DNA from: Pseudomonas lurida
GTDB taxonomy: Bacteria; Pseudomonadota; Gammaproteobacteria; Pseudomonadales; Pseudomonadaceae
Direction: 5' to 3'
Length of the DNA stretch: 64,000 nucleotides
Assembly (NCBI RefSeq): GCF_002563895.1
Contig: NZ_PDJB01000001.1
Coordinates: 2,525,501 to 2,589,500, forward strand
Positions within the stretch are counted from its first letter, which is position 1; every line of letters starts with the position of its first letter. Both the position numbers and the translations under genes were made by a program. Shown in pieces: positions 51,559-62,360 of the stretch. The notes under the pieces were generated by a model. That model made no database searches, was not told the origin of the DNA, and was given only the letters and a program-made list of their open reading frames with translations.

Positions 51559-52917
51559 ATGAACGCCCCCTTCGATCAGCTGTCCGCCTGGCTGAAAGAA
51601 CACAAGATTACCGAAGTCGAATGCGTGATCAGTGATTTGACTGGCATCGCACGCGGCAAGATTGCGCCCACCAACAAGTTCCTGCATGAGCGAGGCATGC
51701 GCCTGCCGGAAAGTGTGTTGCTGCAAACGGTAACCGGGGACTTCGTCGACGACGATATCTACTACGACCTGCTCGACCCGGCTGACATCGACATGATCTG
51801 CCGCCCGGTGTCCAACGCCACCTATGTGGTGCCGTGGGCCATCGAGCCTACCGCGATCGTCATCCACGACACCTTCGACAAACAGGGCAACCCCATCGAA
51901 CTGTCGCCGCGCAACGTGCTGAAGAAAGTCCTGCAACTCTACACCGACAAGGGTTGGCAACCGATCGTCGCGCCGGAAATGGAGTTCTACCTGACCCAGC
52001 GCTGCGAAGACCCGGACCTGCCGCTGAAAACCCCGATTGGCCGCTCCGGCCGCGCCGAGACCGGTCGCCAGTCGTTTTCCATCGACGCCGCCAACGAATT
52101 CGACCCACTGTTCGAAGACGTCTACGACTGGTGCGAAGCACAAGGCCTGGACCTCGACACGCTGATCCACGAAGACGGCCCGGCGCAGATGGAAATCAAC
52201 TTTCGCCACGGCGACGCGCTCGACCTGGCCGACCAGATCACCGTGTTCAAGCGCACCCTGCGCGAGGCCGCGCTCAAGCACAACGTGGCTGCCACCTTCA
52301 TGGCCAAGCCGGTCGCCGACGAGCCGGGCAGTGCGATGCACCTGCACCAGAGCGTGGTGGATATCGCCACCGGCAAACCGGTGTTCGTCGATGCGCAGGG
52401 CAACAAGAGCCCGCTGTTCCTGAACCATATCGGTGGCCTGCAGAAGTACATCCCCAAGCTGCTGCCGATGTTTGCGCCCAACGTGAACTCGTTCCGCCGC
52501 TTCCTGCCGGACACTTCGGCCCCGGTGAACGTCGAGTGGGGCGAAGAAAACCGCACCGTCGGCCTGCGGGTGCCCACTTCCAGCCCCGAGGCGATGCGCG
52601 TGGAAAACCGCTTGCCTGGCGCCGATGCCAATCCATACCTGGCCATTGCCGCTAGTCTGTTGTGTGGCTACCTGGGCATGGTCGAGCAGATCGAACCGAG
52701 TGCGCCGGTCGAAGGGCGTGCCTACGAGCGTCGCAACCTGCGCCTGCCGTTCACCCTCGAAGATGCGCTGGCACGCATGGAGGACTGCGACACGGTCAAG
52801 CAGTACCTGGGCGACAAATTCGTGCGCGGCTACGTCGCGGTCAAACGCGCCGAGCACGAGAACTTCAAGCGGGTGATCAGTTCCTGGGAGCGTGAGTTCC
52901 TGCTGTTGAGCGTCTAA
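51559..52917 (+). CDS. Glutamine-synthetase-family gamma-glutamylpolyamine synthetase-like enzyme
   Basis: The 452-residue protein has glutamine synthetase catalytic-domain motifs. These are APEMEFYL (metal/glutamate site), GPAQMEINF, GSAMHLHQS and VEWGEENRTVGLRVP. Length and the neighbouring putrescine-binding protein and FAD oxidase place it with the PuuA/PauA/SpuI enzymes, which join glutamate to putrescine or other amines. AGG lies 5 bases before ATG 51559. The open frame upstream to 51379 is just read-through over the promoter region. First gene of a three-gene operon. Confidence 0.88.
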   Translation: MNAPFDQLSAWLKEHKITEVECVISDLTGIARGKIAPTNKFLHERGMRLPESVLLQTVTGDFVDDDIYYDLLDPADIDMICRPVSNATYVVPWAIEPTAIVIHDTFDKQGNPIELSPRNVLKKVLQLYTDKGWQPIVAPEMEFYLTQRCEDPDLPLKTPIGRSGRAETGRQSFSIDAANEFDPLFEDVYDWCEAQGLDLDTLIHEDGPAQMEINFRHGDALDLADQITVFKRTLREAALKHNVAATFMAKPVADEPGSAMHLHQSVVDIATGKPVFVDAQGNKSPLFLNHIGGLQKYIPKLLPMFAPNVNSFRRFLPDTSAPVNVEWGEENRTVGLRVPTSSPEAMRVENRLPGADANPYLAIAASLLCGYLGMVEQIEPSAPVEGRAYERRNLRLPFTLEDALARMEDCDTVKQYLGDKFVRGYVAVKRAEHENFKRVISSWEREFLLLSV

Positions 52918-52928
52918 AAAACCAATAA

Positions 52929-55318
<2,390 letters not shown>

Positions 55319-55350
55319 CTGATTCACCCCACTCTGGCTGTGTGGGCCTA

Positions 55351-55378
55351 TGTGGGAGCCGGGCTTGCCTGCGCCCAC
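55351..55378. repeat. Single REP-like unit
   Basis: GTGGGAGCCGGGCTTGCCTG and the following CGCCCAC resemble one arm of the nearby REPIN-like elements. It lies between the convergent oxidase and LysR genes. Confidence 0.5.
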
Positions 55379-55391
55379 CTTTGGGTCTCCA

Positions 55392-56285
55392 TCAACGCCC
55401 TGGTTCGGTGAGTACCTTGCGAAAGGTTTCCACCAGCGGCCGCAGGTTGACCCGGTGCCACGCCGCCCAGAGCGGGGTGGTGTAGTTCAACCACGGCAGT
55501 TCACGCAGCACCACGCCGGGCGGGGCATTGCGGCTCAGGCCTTTTTGCACCATGGCTACGCCCAATCCCGAGGCGACCAGCCCCAGTGCGGTAAATGGCT
55601 CGCTGGCTTCCATCGGGATCTGCGGGGTGAAACCGGCGCGGATGCAGGCGGCGACAAAGTCGTCGGCGGGGTTGGCGCCGGGTTTACGCTGCACGCCGAT
55701 CCATTCCTGGTCGGCCAGCTGTTCTGGCGACAGTTCGCGTTGCCTGGCCAATGGATGATGCTCTGGCAAGGCCAGCAACATCGGGTCATCCAGCACTTGC
55801 CGTGCGATCAGGTCGGGGTCATCGGCGGCGGGCGGTTCACCGACCAGGGCAATGTCGAGGCTGCGTTGGCGCAGGCCTTCGAGTTGATCAAGGGACGGCA
55901 GGTTATACAGCTTGATATGCACGGTGGGGCGGTCGTCCCTCAAGACGCGCAAGGCGTTGGGCAGAACGCCGGCGTGCATGGCGTTTTCGATATAGCCGAT
56001 GCACAGGCCGCCTTCTTCGCCGCGACCCAGGCGCTTGCCGAGGGATTCGAGGCGATTGGCGTGGGTCAGCAGCGCCTTGGTTTCAGCCAGGAAGGTCTGG
56101 CCGTCACGGGTGAGGCGGATGCGTTGCTGGCTGCGCTCGAACAGCGTCAGCCCCAGGCGTTCTTCAAGCTGCGCAATCTGTCGGCTCAGCGGAGATTGAG
56201 AAATGTGCAAGCGCTCGGCGGCGCGACCGACGTGTTCTTCTTCAGCGACCACTTCGAAGTAGCGCAGTTGGCGGAGATCAATCAT
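55392..56285 (-). CDS. LysR-family regulator
   Basis: 297 residues: an N-terminal winged helix (LRYFEVVAEEEHVGRAAERL, then HISQSPLSRQIAQLE) and a periplasmic-binding-like effector domain. ATG 56285 has AGG 6 bases upstream. Codons further upstream overlap the divergent promoter. It is divergent from the aldo-keto reductase / SDR / SRPBCC genes and probably controls them. Confidence 0.87.
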   Translation of the reverse strand: MIDLRQLRYFEVVAEEEHVGRAAERLHISQSPLSRQIAQLEERLGLTLFERSQQRIRLTRDGQTFLAETKALLTHANRLESLGKRLGRGEEGGLCIGYIENAMHAGVLPNALRVLRDDRPTVHIKLYNLPSLDQLEGLRQRSLDIALVGEPPAADDPDLIARQVLDDPMLLALPEHHPLARQRELSPEQLADQEWIGVQRKPGANPADDFVAACIRAGFTPQIPMEASEPFTALGLVASGLGVAMVQKGLSRNAPPGVVLRELPWLNYTTPLWAAWHRVNLRPLVETFRKVLTEPGR

Positions 56286-56398
56286 GTAAGACCTGCAGGG
56301 ACTCAAGTTGGTCGCAGTATGTCTTGGACGGTCCGATCTGTGCAATCTAGGATCTGCTCAACGGTCACAGCGACCCAGAACCGATTGAGGATCCCTGC

Positions 56399-57403
56399 AT
56401 GAGCTTGAAAGACAAACTGCCCGGCGTACTGGGCTTTGGCACCGCGCCCCTGGGCAACATGTTCCGCGCCATTCCCGAAGACGAAGCCCTGGCCACCGTC
56501 GAGGCCGCCTGGAACGGCGGTGTGCGTTACTTCGACACCGCGCCGTTCTACGGTTCGGGCCTGTCGGAAATTCGCCTGGGCCACGCGCTGTCGCAGTACA
56601 ACCGCGATGACTTCGTGCTCAGCACCAAGGTCGGCCGGGTGATTCTCGACGAAGTCGAAGCAAGCCCCCGCGACCTTGGCGAAAAAAGCGGCGTGTTCGA
56701 ACACGGTCGCCCGAACAAAATGGTCAACGACTACAGCGCCGATGCGACGATGCGCTCCATTGAAGACAGCCTGACCCGTTTGAAAACCGACCGCCTCGAC
56801 ATCGTGTGGATCCATGACATCGCCCAGGACTTCTACGGCGACTCGTGGCTGGAGTACTTCAACCAGGCGCGCACCGGTGCGTTCAAAGTCCTGACCCGCT
56901 TGCGTGAAGAGGGCGTGATCAAGGCGTGGGGCCTGGGTGTCAACCGCGTCGAGCCCTGCGAGCTGACCCTGGACCTGGCCGAAGCACAGCCCGACGGCTT
57001 TTTGCTGGCCGGCCGCTACACTCTGCTGGACCATGATCGCGCCCTGCAGCGCCTCATGGACACGGCCCTGGCGCAGAACGTCGAGATCGTCGTCGGTGGC
57101 CCCTACAGCTCCGGCATCCTGGCGGGTGGCGCGCACTTCGAATACCAGCCCGCCAGCCCGGCGATCATCAGCAAGGTCGAGCAGATCAAGGCAATTGCCC
57201 AAACGTTTGGCGTGAGCGTGAAAGCGGCGGCGCTGCAATTCTCCCTGGCCCATCCGGCCGTGGCTGCGGTGATTCCAGGTGCCAGTCGCCCGGGGCGGAT
57301 TGCCGAAGACGTTGCGGCGTTGTCGCAGAATATCCCGGCAGCCTTCTGGCAGGCCCTGCGCGATGCCCGATTGGTTTCGGACCGTGCACCACTGCCGCTT
57401 TAA
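56399..57403 (+). CDS. Aldo-keto reductase
   Basis: The 334-residue TIM-barrel oxidoreductase shows the AKR tetrad regions: Asp and Tyr in YFDTAPFYGSG, Lys in VLSTKVGR, His in IVWIHD. It belongs near the D-threo-aldose 1-dehydrogenase / pyridoxal 4-dehydrogenase group (L-fucose dehydrogenase-like), so oxidation of an aldose or pyridoxal with NAD(P) is possible. GAGG lies 8 bases before the start. First gene of a three-gene set, 17 bases before the SDR. Confidence 0.86.
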   Translation: MSLKDKLPGVLGFGTAPLGNMFRAIPEDEALATVEAAWNGGVRYFDTAPFYGSGLSEIRLGHALSQYNRDDFVLSTKVGRVILDEVEASPRDLGEKSGVFEHGRPNKMVNDYSADATMRSIEDSLTRLKTDRLDIVWIHDIAQDFYGDSWLEYFNQARTGAFKVLTRLREEGVIKAWGLGVNRVEPCELTLDLAEAQPDGFLLAGRYTLLDHDRALQRLMDTALAQNVEIVVGGPYSSGILAGGAHFEYQPASPAIISKVEQIKAIAQTFGVSVKAAALQFSLAHPAVAAVIPGASRPGRIAEDVAALSQNIPAAFWQALRDARLVSDRAPLPL

Positions 57404-57420
57404 CTTCAGGAGTTCAACCG

Positions 57421-58218
57421 ATGAAAATTGATGTGAGCGGTAAAGTCGCCATCGTCAGCGGTAGCACCGCTGGCATTGGCCTGGGCATCAGCCAGGCCCT
57501 CGCGGAATCCGGCGCCACCGTGGTGGTGATCGGTCGTGAAGCCGGCAAGGTGGATGACGCGCTGGCAAGCATTCGCCAGGCCGTCCCGGGCGCGGACCTG
57601 CGTGGTCTGGTGGCAGACCTCGGCACGGCCGAGGGTGCAGAAAAACTGTTCGCCGCCGAACCGCGCGCCGACATCCTGGTCAACAACCTGGGCATCTTCA
57701 ATGATGTGGATTTCTTCGAGGCACCGGACAGCGAATGGACACGCTTCTATGAGGTCAATGTGATCTCCGGCGTGCGCTTGGCGCGCCATTACGTGCCGGG
57801 CATGGTCGGGCAGGGCTGGGGGCGGGTGATCTTCCTGTCGTCGGAGTCCGGCGTGGCGACGCCGGCGGACATGATCAATTACGGGGTGACCAAAAGTGCC
57901 AACCTGGCGGTGTCCCATGGCCTGGCCAAGCGACTCGCGGGTACCGGGGTGACGGTCAACGCTGTGCTGCCGGGCCCCACGTTTACCGACGGGCTTGAGC
58001 AGATGCTCAAGGACGCGACACACAAGTCCGGGCGCAGTGCGCGGGACGAGGCGGATGTGTTTGTGCGTAATGCACGGCCGACGTCGATCATCCAGCGGGC
58101 GGCGAATGTGGATGAAGTCGCCAACCTGGTGGCGTACATTGCTTCACCCCTGTCTTCTGCAACCACAGGTGCCGCGTTGCGTGTCGACGGTGGTGTTGTC
58201 GACAGCATGGCGATCTGA
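57421..58218 (+). CDS. Short-chain dehydrogenase/reductase
   Basis: 265 residues of classical SDR: cofactor motif SGSTAGIG near the N-terminus, NNLG near residue 90, catalytic Ser in SSES and Tyr/Lys in NYGVTKS, and a PG motif (LPGPTFT) after it. A C-terminal RVDGGVV is typical. Substrate unknown. It probably works in the same pathway as the preceding aldo-keto reductase. Confidence 0.88.
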   Translation: MKIDVSGKVAIVSGSTAGIGLGISQALAESGATVVVIGREAGKVDDALASIRQAVPGADLRGLVADLGTAEGAEKLFAAEPRADILVNNLGIFNDVDFFEAPDSEWTRFYEVNVISGVRLARHYVPGMVGQGWGRVIFLSSESGVATPADMINYGVTKSANLAVSHGLAKRLAGTGVTVNAVLPGPTFTDGLEQMLKDATHKSGRSARDEADVFVRNARPTSIIQRAANVDEVANLVAYIASPLSSATTGAALRVDGGVVDSMAI

Positions 58219-58247
58219 ATCGTTGTTCATTTTCTGGAGTACTTATC

Positions 58248-58664
58248 GTGGCAACTGCGTCTTCTGTAATTGAAATCCCGGTATCAGCCGATCAGGTCTG
58301 GCAATTGGTCGGCGGCTTCAACAGCCTGCCGGACTGGCTACCGTTAATTGTCAAAAGCGAGCCAAGCGAAGGTGGCCGTGTGCGCCACCTGCAAACCGCA
58401 GATGGCGGTGTGGTGGTAGAGCGTTTGCAGAGCTTTGATAACGTGGGCCGTACTTACAGCTACACCATTGAGCAGTCGCCGTTTCCAGTGAGTGCGTACC
58501 TGGCGACGTTGCAGGTTGAAGCGTTGGGCGAGGCGTCGGCGAAAGTGACCTGGTCCGGTGTGTTCACACCGGCAGCGGGGACGACGGATGCGGCGGTGGA
58601 AGCGTTGTTTGCCGGTGTCTACAGCGGTGGGTTGGACGCGTTGCGGGGCAATTTCCCGGCCTGA
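58248..58664 (+). CDS. SRPBCC (polyketide cyclase/START-like) small protein
   Basis: The 138-residue protein starts with GTG (GGAG 8 bases before). It has the SRPBCC pattern: an N-terminal VIEIPVSADQVWQLVGGFNS, then strands RVRHL and YTIEQSPFP, and a long C-terminal helix. Such folds bind hydrophobic ligands or catalyse cyclisation. It is the third member of the AKR-SDR group. No specific role can be assigned. Confidence 0.82.
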   Translation: MATASSVIEIPVSADQVWQLVGGFNSLPDWLPLIVKSEPSEGGRVRHLQTADGGVVVERLQSFDNVGRTYSYTIEQSPFPVSAYLATLQVEALGEASAKVTWSGVFTPAAGTTDAAVEALFAGVYSGGLDALRGNFPA

Positions 58665-58693
58665 GGCCATCTGCTGGGCAATACAGCTCAAAT

Positions 58694-58780
58694 GGGTGAG
58701 CGGGCTTGCCCGCGAATGCGGTGGATCAGCCGATGGTTCGGTCACTGACACGCCGCTTTCGCGAGCAAGCCCGCTCCCAC
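58694..58780. repeat. REPIN-like palindrome
   Basis: The left arm begins GGGTGAGCGGGCTTGCC and runs on through CGCGAATGCGGTGGATCAG. The right arm ends GAGCAAGCCCGCTCCCA. Both share their sequence with the element at 9527-9613, including the GCGGTG(C/G)ATCAG inner part. Located between the convergent SRPBCC and sensor kinase genes. Confidence 0.82.
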
Positions 58781-58801
58781 ATTATTTGACCGGGGTGCTT
58801 T

Positions 58802-60196
58802 TCAGGCTTCGGGCATGAGCTGTTGGCGGCACTCCAGGGTCAGGCGCGCGCCCCCTTGCTCGCTGCTTCCCACCTCCAGCTTGAACCCGTGCAAGTTGAT
58901 GATCGCCGCCACAATCGACAGGCCCAACCCGAAGCCGCCTTGCTGGTCGCTTTCATCCACGCGATAGAAGCGTTGGAACACCGCATCACGTTCCGCCGCC
59001 GGTATGCCCGGCCCGGAATCGTGAACTTCGATACGCGTGCTGCCGGCGTCATTGACCCCGCGCAGAATCACTTCGCCGCCCGGCGGGGAAAACTTGATCG
59101 AATTGCTCAGCAGGTTGGCCAGGGCTTCGAACAGCAGAGCGCGGTCGCCGGTGATCCAGGGCAGGGATTCCGGGGTTTCAAGCTTCAGTTGCAGCTCGCC
59201 TTCTTCTGCCAGCGGCAGGTAGAAGTCATGCAGCTCGCGCAACAGCGGCAACGGGTCCATCACCAGGAAGCCTGAGCGGCGCTGGTGGTCCTCCAGTTCG
59301 GAGATACGCAACAGCCCGCGAAAGCGCGCCATCAGGGTGTCGGTCTCGGCAATCGCGTCGTCCAGTTTCACCGCGTAGTCCGACTCTGCCTCAGCCTCCT
59401 GCTTGATGCGGTACAACTGCGCACGCAGGCGGGTCAGCGGGGTGCGCAGGTCGTGGGCGATGTTGTCGCACACGCCCTTGACCTCGTTCATCAACTTCTC
59501 GATGCGGTCGAGCATGGCGTTGACGATGGCGGCAAGCATGTCCAGTTCGTCACGCCGATTGGACAGTGGCAGGCGGTGCGTGAGGTCACCGGCGACGATG
59601 GCTTCGGCGCTGGCCTGGATCCCACGGATGCGTCGCAGCGGACGGCGGCGCAGCAAGTGCCAGCCGGCGGCGCCGGGAATGATCGTCAGCGACAGCGCCC
59701 ACAGCAATGCATGCCAGATGATGCGGGTTACGCCAAACAACGAGCCGTTGGCGCGCACCAGCACCAGCCAGCGGCCGTCCTCGGTGTGGGTGGCCACGGC
59801 GTCGCAGCTGTCCTTGGGCAGCTTGGGGTCGTCGGAGTTGACGCAATTGACCAGGGCGTGGATCTTGCCGTCCAGGGGCAGGTCTGGCGGGATCGTGCGG
59901 ATCGGTCCACTCAGCGGACGGAATTGCTCGTCGAACAGGCCGTAGGCGTCCACGCCCTTCATGTCGAAGGTCATGCTGGTGGTCAGGGCTTCCACCAGTT
60001 CTTCGCCATCGAAGCGCTGGAACAAGTGCTGGCGCTGCATCAGGGAATGGCGCGACAGATCGCCCAGGTAGCCCGACACCTCGTAATACAGCACCCCCAT
60101 CAGGATGCAGCTCCAGGCCACGAACAACGAACTGTACAGCGCCAGCAACCGGCTGCTGGAGGAGCGCCAGCCCTTAGAGGGGTTCAGCAATGACAT
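58802..60196 (-). CDS. Sensor histidine kinase of an OmpR-type two-component system
   Basis: 464 residues: a first membrane helix (about 17-38), a periplasmic sensor region (about 40-160), and a second helix (about 162-180). A HAMP segment follows, then the phospho-acceptor in NIAHDLRTPLTRLR. The ATPase N, G1 and G2 boxes are ANLLSNSIKFSPP, DSGPGIP and GGFGLGLS. It overlaps the response-regulator gene by 23 bases, so the two are translationally coupled. The signal is unknown; the periplasmic region has two Cys (NCVNSDD and DSCDAV) that might pair. Confidence 0.9.
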   Translation of the reverse strand: MSLLNPSKGWRSSSSRLLALYSSLFVAWSCILMGVLYYEVSGYLGDLSRHSLMQRQHLFQRFDGEELVEALTTSMTFDMKGVDAYGLFDEQFRPLSGPIRTIPPDLPLDGKIHALVNCVNSDDPKLPKDSCDAVATHTEDGRWLVLVRANGSLFGVTRIIWHALLWALSLTIIPGAAGWHLLRRRPLRRIRGIQASAEAIVAGDLTHRLPLSNRRDELDMLAAIVNAMLDRIEKLMNEVKGVCDNIAHDLRTPLTRLRAQLYRIKQEAEAESDYAVKLDDAIAETDTLMARFRGLLRISELEDHQRRSGFLVMDPLPLLRELHDFYLPLAEEGELQLKLETPESLPWITGDRALLFEALANLLSNSIKFSPPGGEVILRGVNDAGSTRIEVHDSGPGIPAAERDAVFQRFYRVDESDQQGGFGLGLSIVAAIINLHGFKLEVGSSEQGGARLTLECRQQLMPEA

Positions 60197-60857
60197 AACC
60201 GGAACCTCGTACCGTGCGGATCAGCGGCGTGAGGCCCGGGGGGTCGATCTTCTTGCGCAGGCGACCGATGTGCACGTCGATCAGGTTGGTACCCGGGTCG
60301 AAGTGATAGCCCCACACTTCTTCGAAAATCATCATCCGCGACAGGATCTGCCCGGTGTTGCGCATCAGGAATTCGAGCAATTTGTACTCGGTGGGCAACA
60401 GGCTCAGGGGCTGTTCGGCGCGACTGGCTTCGCGACTGATCAGGTTCAGCTCGAGGTCGGCCACGCGCAGCGAGGTTTCGAATTCCTTGACCGTGCTCTT
60501 GCGTCGCAGCAGCACTTCGACGCGGGCGGCCATTTCATCCGAGGCGAACGGCTTGGTGAGGTAATCATCACCGCCGGCGCGCAGGCCACGCACGCGTTCG
60601 TCGACGTCGGAGAGGGCGCTGATCATCAGGATCGGCGTCGATACACCGATGGTACGCAACGTCGTGACGATGGCCAGGCCGTCCAGCTCCGGCAGCATGC
60701 GGTCGAGGGTGATTAGATCGTAATCACCACTCACGGCGCGGACCAGGCCTTCGCGGCCGTTGTCTACCCAATCTACATCCAGTCCATGGCTACTCAGCTC
60801 GGCGACGATCTCGCGGGCCGTTACGGCGTCATCCTCGATGGTCAAAATACGGGTCAT
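60174..60857 (-). CDS. OmpR/PhoB-family response regulator
   Basis: 227 residues: a receiver domain with acidic pair EDD at 8-10, phospho-acceptor Asp52 in ITLDRMLPELDG and Lys in LTKPF. It is followed by a winged-helix effector domain ending TVRGSGYVI. I use Met 60857 because the receiver begins right there; an upstream in-frame Met at 60881 adds eight unrelated residues. First gene of the two-component operon. Confidence 0.9.
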   Translation of the reverse strand: MTRILTIEDDAVTAREIVAELSSHGLDVDWVDNGREGLVRAVSGDYDLITLDRMLPELDGLAIVTTLRTIGVSTPILMISALSDVDERVRGLRAGGDDYLTKPFASDEMAARVEVLLRRKSTVKEFETSLRVADLELNLISREASRAEQPLSLLPTEYKLLEFLMRNTGQILSRMMIFEEVWGYHFDPGTNLIDVHIGRLRKKIDPPGLTPLIRTVRGSGYVIAEPL

Positions 60858-60982
60858 AGGATTACCTGGTGAGCGATTCACACTAGAAGTGCGGGTATTT
60901 TGCCAAGAAATGGCTGAACGCTTCCTAAATAAAACTTCATGTTGGCAAAACTGACACAGATTTCATCGGCACATCCCGCATC

Positions 60983-61072
60983 GTGTGGGCGCTGGCTTGC
61001 CTGCGATGGCGCAGTACCAAGCGATGAAGGTTCACGGACACATCGCTGTTTCAGGCCAGCCAGTTCCCACAT
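60983..61072. repeat. REPIN-like palindrome
   Basis: The left arm GTGTGGGCGCTGGCTTGCC and the right arm GGCCAGCCAGTTCCCACA are imperfect reverse complements with a variable loop. It belongs to the GCGCTGGCTTGCCTGCGAT subtype, also seen at 39618. Confidence 0.72.
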
Positions 61073-61199
61073 TGGCAATGCCCCGCAGCAGATTGCATAA
61101 CGCCCGTCTGATGCGGTCATTTCTTGCAATTTGCATGGCTCAGGTTAGTTCAATTTAATTAAGTTGCTGAAATATATAGGGTTTAAATTTTTTGCCGAC

Positions 61200-61215
61200 T
61201 GGCATGGTGCCTGCA
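61200..61215 (+). promoter_or_regulatory. Candidate sigma-54 (RpoN) promoter
   Basis: TGGCATGGTGCCTGCA has the GG and GC dinucleotides exactly 10 bases apart and differs from TGGCACGNNNNTTGCW at two positions. It stands 52 bases before the membrane-protein start. I see no enhancer-binding protein gene adjacent. Confidence 0.5.
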
Positions 61216-61267
61216 CTGTCCCTTTTGAGACTTGTAACACCATTTTTCTGCCTGGAGCAAAACAACA

Positions 61268-62173
61268 ATGATCACATCCTCATCCACGCTGCAAGAATCG
61301 AGCGCGCTCTCCGGGGTTTCCTGGGGCGCAATTTTCGCCGGGGCTGCCGCCGCGGCTGCGTTGTCACTGATCCTGGTACTGCTGGGCTTTGGCCTGGGCT
61401 TTTCGGCGGTATCGCCGTGGGCCGACAGTGGTATCAGTGCCAAGGGGCTTGGCATTTCCACGATTGTCTGGCTGGCGTTCACGCAGATCGTTGCGTCCGG
61501 ATTGGGCGGTTATATCGCCGGCCGGTTGCGCGTCAAATGGGCCAACATGCACGGTGATGAAGTGTACTTCCGTGATACCGCCCATGGCTTCCTGGCCTGG
61601 GCCGTGGCCACATTGATCACCGCGGTGCTGGTGTTGGGTTCGGTCAGCAGTGTCGTCACCGGTGGTGTCAAGGCCGGTGTCAGCGTTGCGGCGGGCGCCG
61701 CCAGCGGTATGACGCAAGCTGCCGGCAGTGCAGCCAAGGGCGTCAATGGCGGTGACTTCGACTACTACGTCGACAGCCTGTTTCGTGATGATCGCCCGGT
61801 AGCCGTCAGTGATGACGCTGCCCATGGCGTGGTTGCACGTATCTTGACTCGCACCTTGAGCAATGACGGCCAACTTGCCCCTGAGGACCGTGCCTACCTG
61901 GCCCAGTTGATCAGCCAGCGCACCAACCTCAGCCAGGCCGACGCTGAAGCGCGTATCGACAAGGTCTATGGCGATGCCCGCAAAGCCGTTGAAGACGCCA
62001 AGCTGAAAGCCAAGCAAGCCGCTGACACCGCCGCCAAAGTCGCTGCGTATACCTCGCTGTGGACCTTTGTCGCGCTGTTGATCGGTGCGTTCTTCGCCAG
62101 CTTCGCCGCCACCTTCGGCGGTCGCCGTCGCGATGCCGTGGTGTATGTCGAAACCGAACACTTCGTACGTTAA
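61268..62173 (+). CDS. Integral membrane protein of unknown function
   Basis: 301 residues. Three or four hydrophobic helices occupy the N-terminal half (about 18-48, 60-85, 105-135). A hydrophilic helical segment rich in Ala, Asp and Lys follows (about 180-260, e.g. EDAKLKAKQAADTAAKVAAY), then one last helix (about 260-285) before an Arg-rich tail. Gly and Ala abundance and GGYIAGR in the second helix pair suggest helix packing. I do not recognise a functional family beyond conserved bacterial membrane proteins. A 24-residue membrane peptide gene follows at once. Confidence 0.75.
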   Translation: MITSSSTLQESSALSGVSWGAIFAGAAAAAALSLILVLLGFGLGFSAVSPWADSGISAKGLGISTIVWLAFTQIVASGLGGYIAGRLRVKWANMHGDEVYFRDTAHGFLAWAVATLITAVLVLGSVSSVVTGGVKAGVSVAAGAASGMTQAAGSAAKGVNGGDFDYYVDSLFRDDRPVAVSDDAAHGVVARILTRTLSNDGQLAPEDRAYLAQLISQRTNLSQADAEARIDKVYGDARKAVEDAKLKAKQAADTAAKVAAYTSLWTFVALLIGAFFASFAATFGGRRRDAVVYVETEHFVR

Positions 62174-62191
62174 TTATTCAAGGAGAACATC

Positions 62192-62266
62192 ATGCGCTCA
62201 TTACTGCTTTGGTTCCTCGGTGTGCCTATTCCGGTGATCATTCTGATTGCGATTTTCATGCATTGA
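62192..62266 (+). CDS. 24-residue membrane peptide
   Basis: A short frame starts with ATG 62192, with a strong AAGGAGAA ribosome site 6 bases before it, and stops at 62266. The product has one hydrophobic stretch (LLLWFLGVPIPVIILIAIFM), enough to span a membrane. It lies 18 bases after the 301-residue membrane protein and before a hairpin, so it looks like the last gene of that operon. Function unknown. Confidence 0.7.
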   Translation: MRSLLLWFLGVPIPVIILIAIFMH

Positions 62267-62289
62267 TTGCAGGTCTCACTCGGTAAAAA

Positions 62290-62324
62290 AAATGTGGGAG
62301 CGGCGCAACGCCGCTCCCACATTT
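62290..62324. terminator. Perfect palindromic hairpin after the small membrane peptide
   Basis: AAATGTGGGAGCGGCG, CAA and the exact reverse complement form a 16-bp stem. It sits between the convergent small gene and iolR, with A-rich sequence before it and TTTT a few bases after. It is a REP-type unit that probably also terminates transcription. Confidence 0.72.
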
Positions 62325-62360
62325 GGTTTTAGAAGACATCATTTCCACACTGATCTTCCG

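Larger units (their letters stand above)
60858..61267. other. Intergenic region between response regulator and membrane protein
   Basis: About 410 bases hold no gene. It contains the start region of the two-component operon (60858-60980), a REPIN-like palindrome (60983-61072), an AT-rich stretch (61140-61195) and a sigma-54-like element (61200-61215). Confidence 0.6.

Noticed and set aside
61225..61255. An AlgU-type promoter (GAACTT-like AGACTT with TCTG) upstream of the membrane protein.
   Set aside because: The spacer is about 13 bases, too short for the 16-17 expected, and the -35 match is poor.
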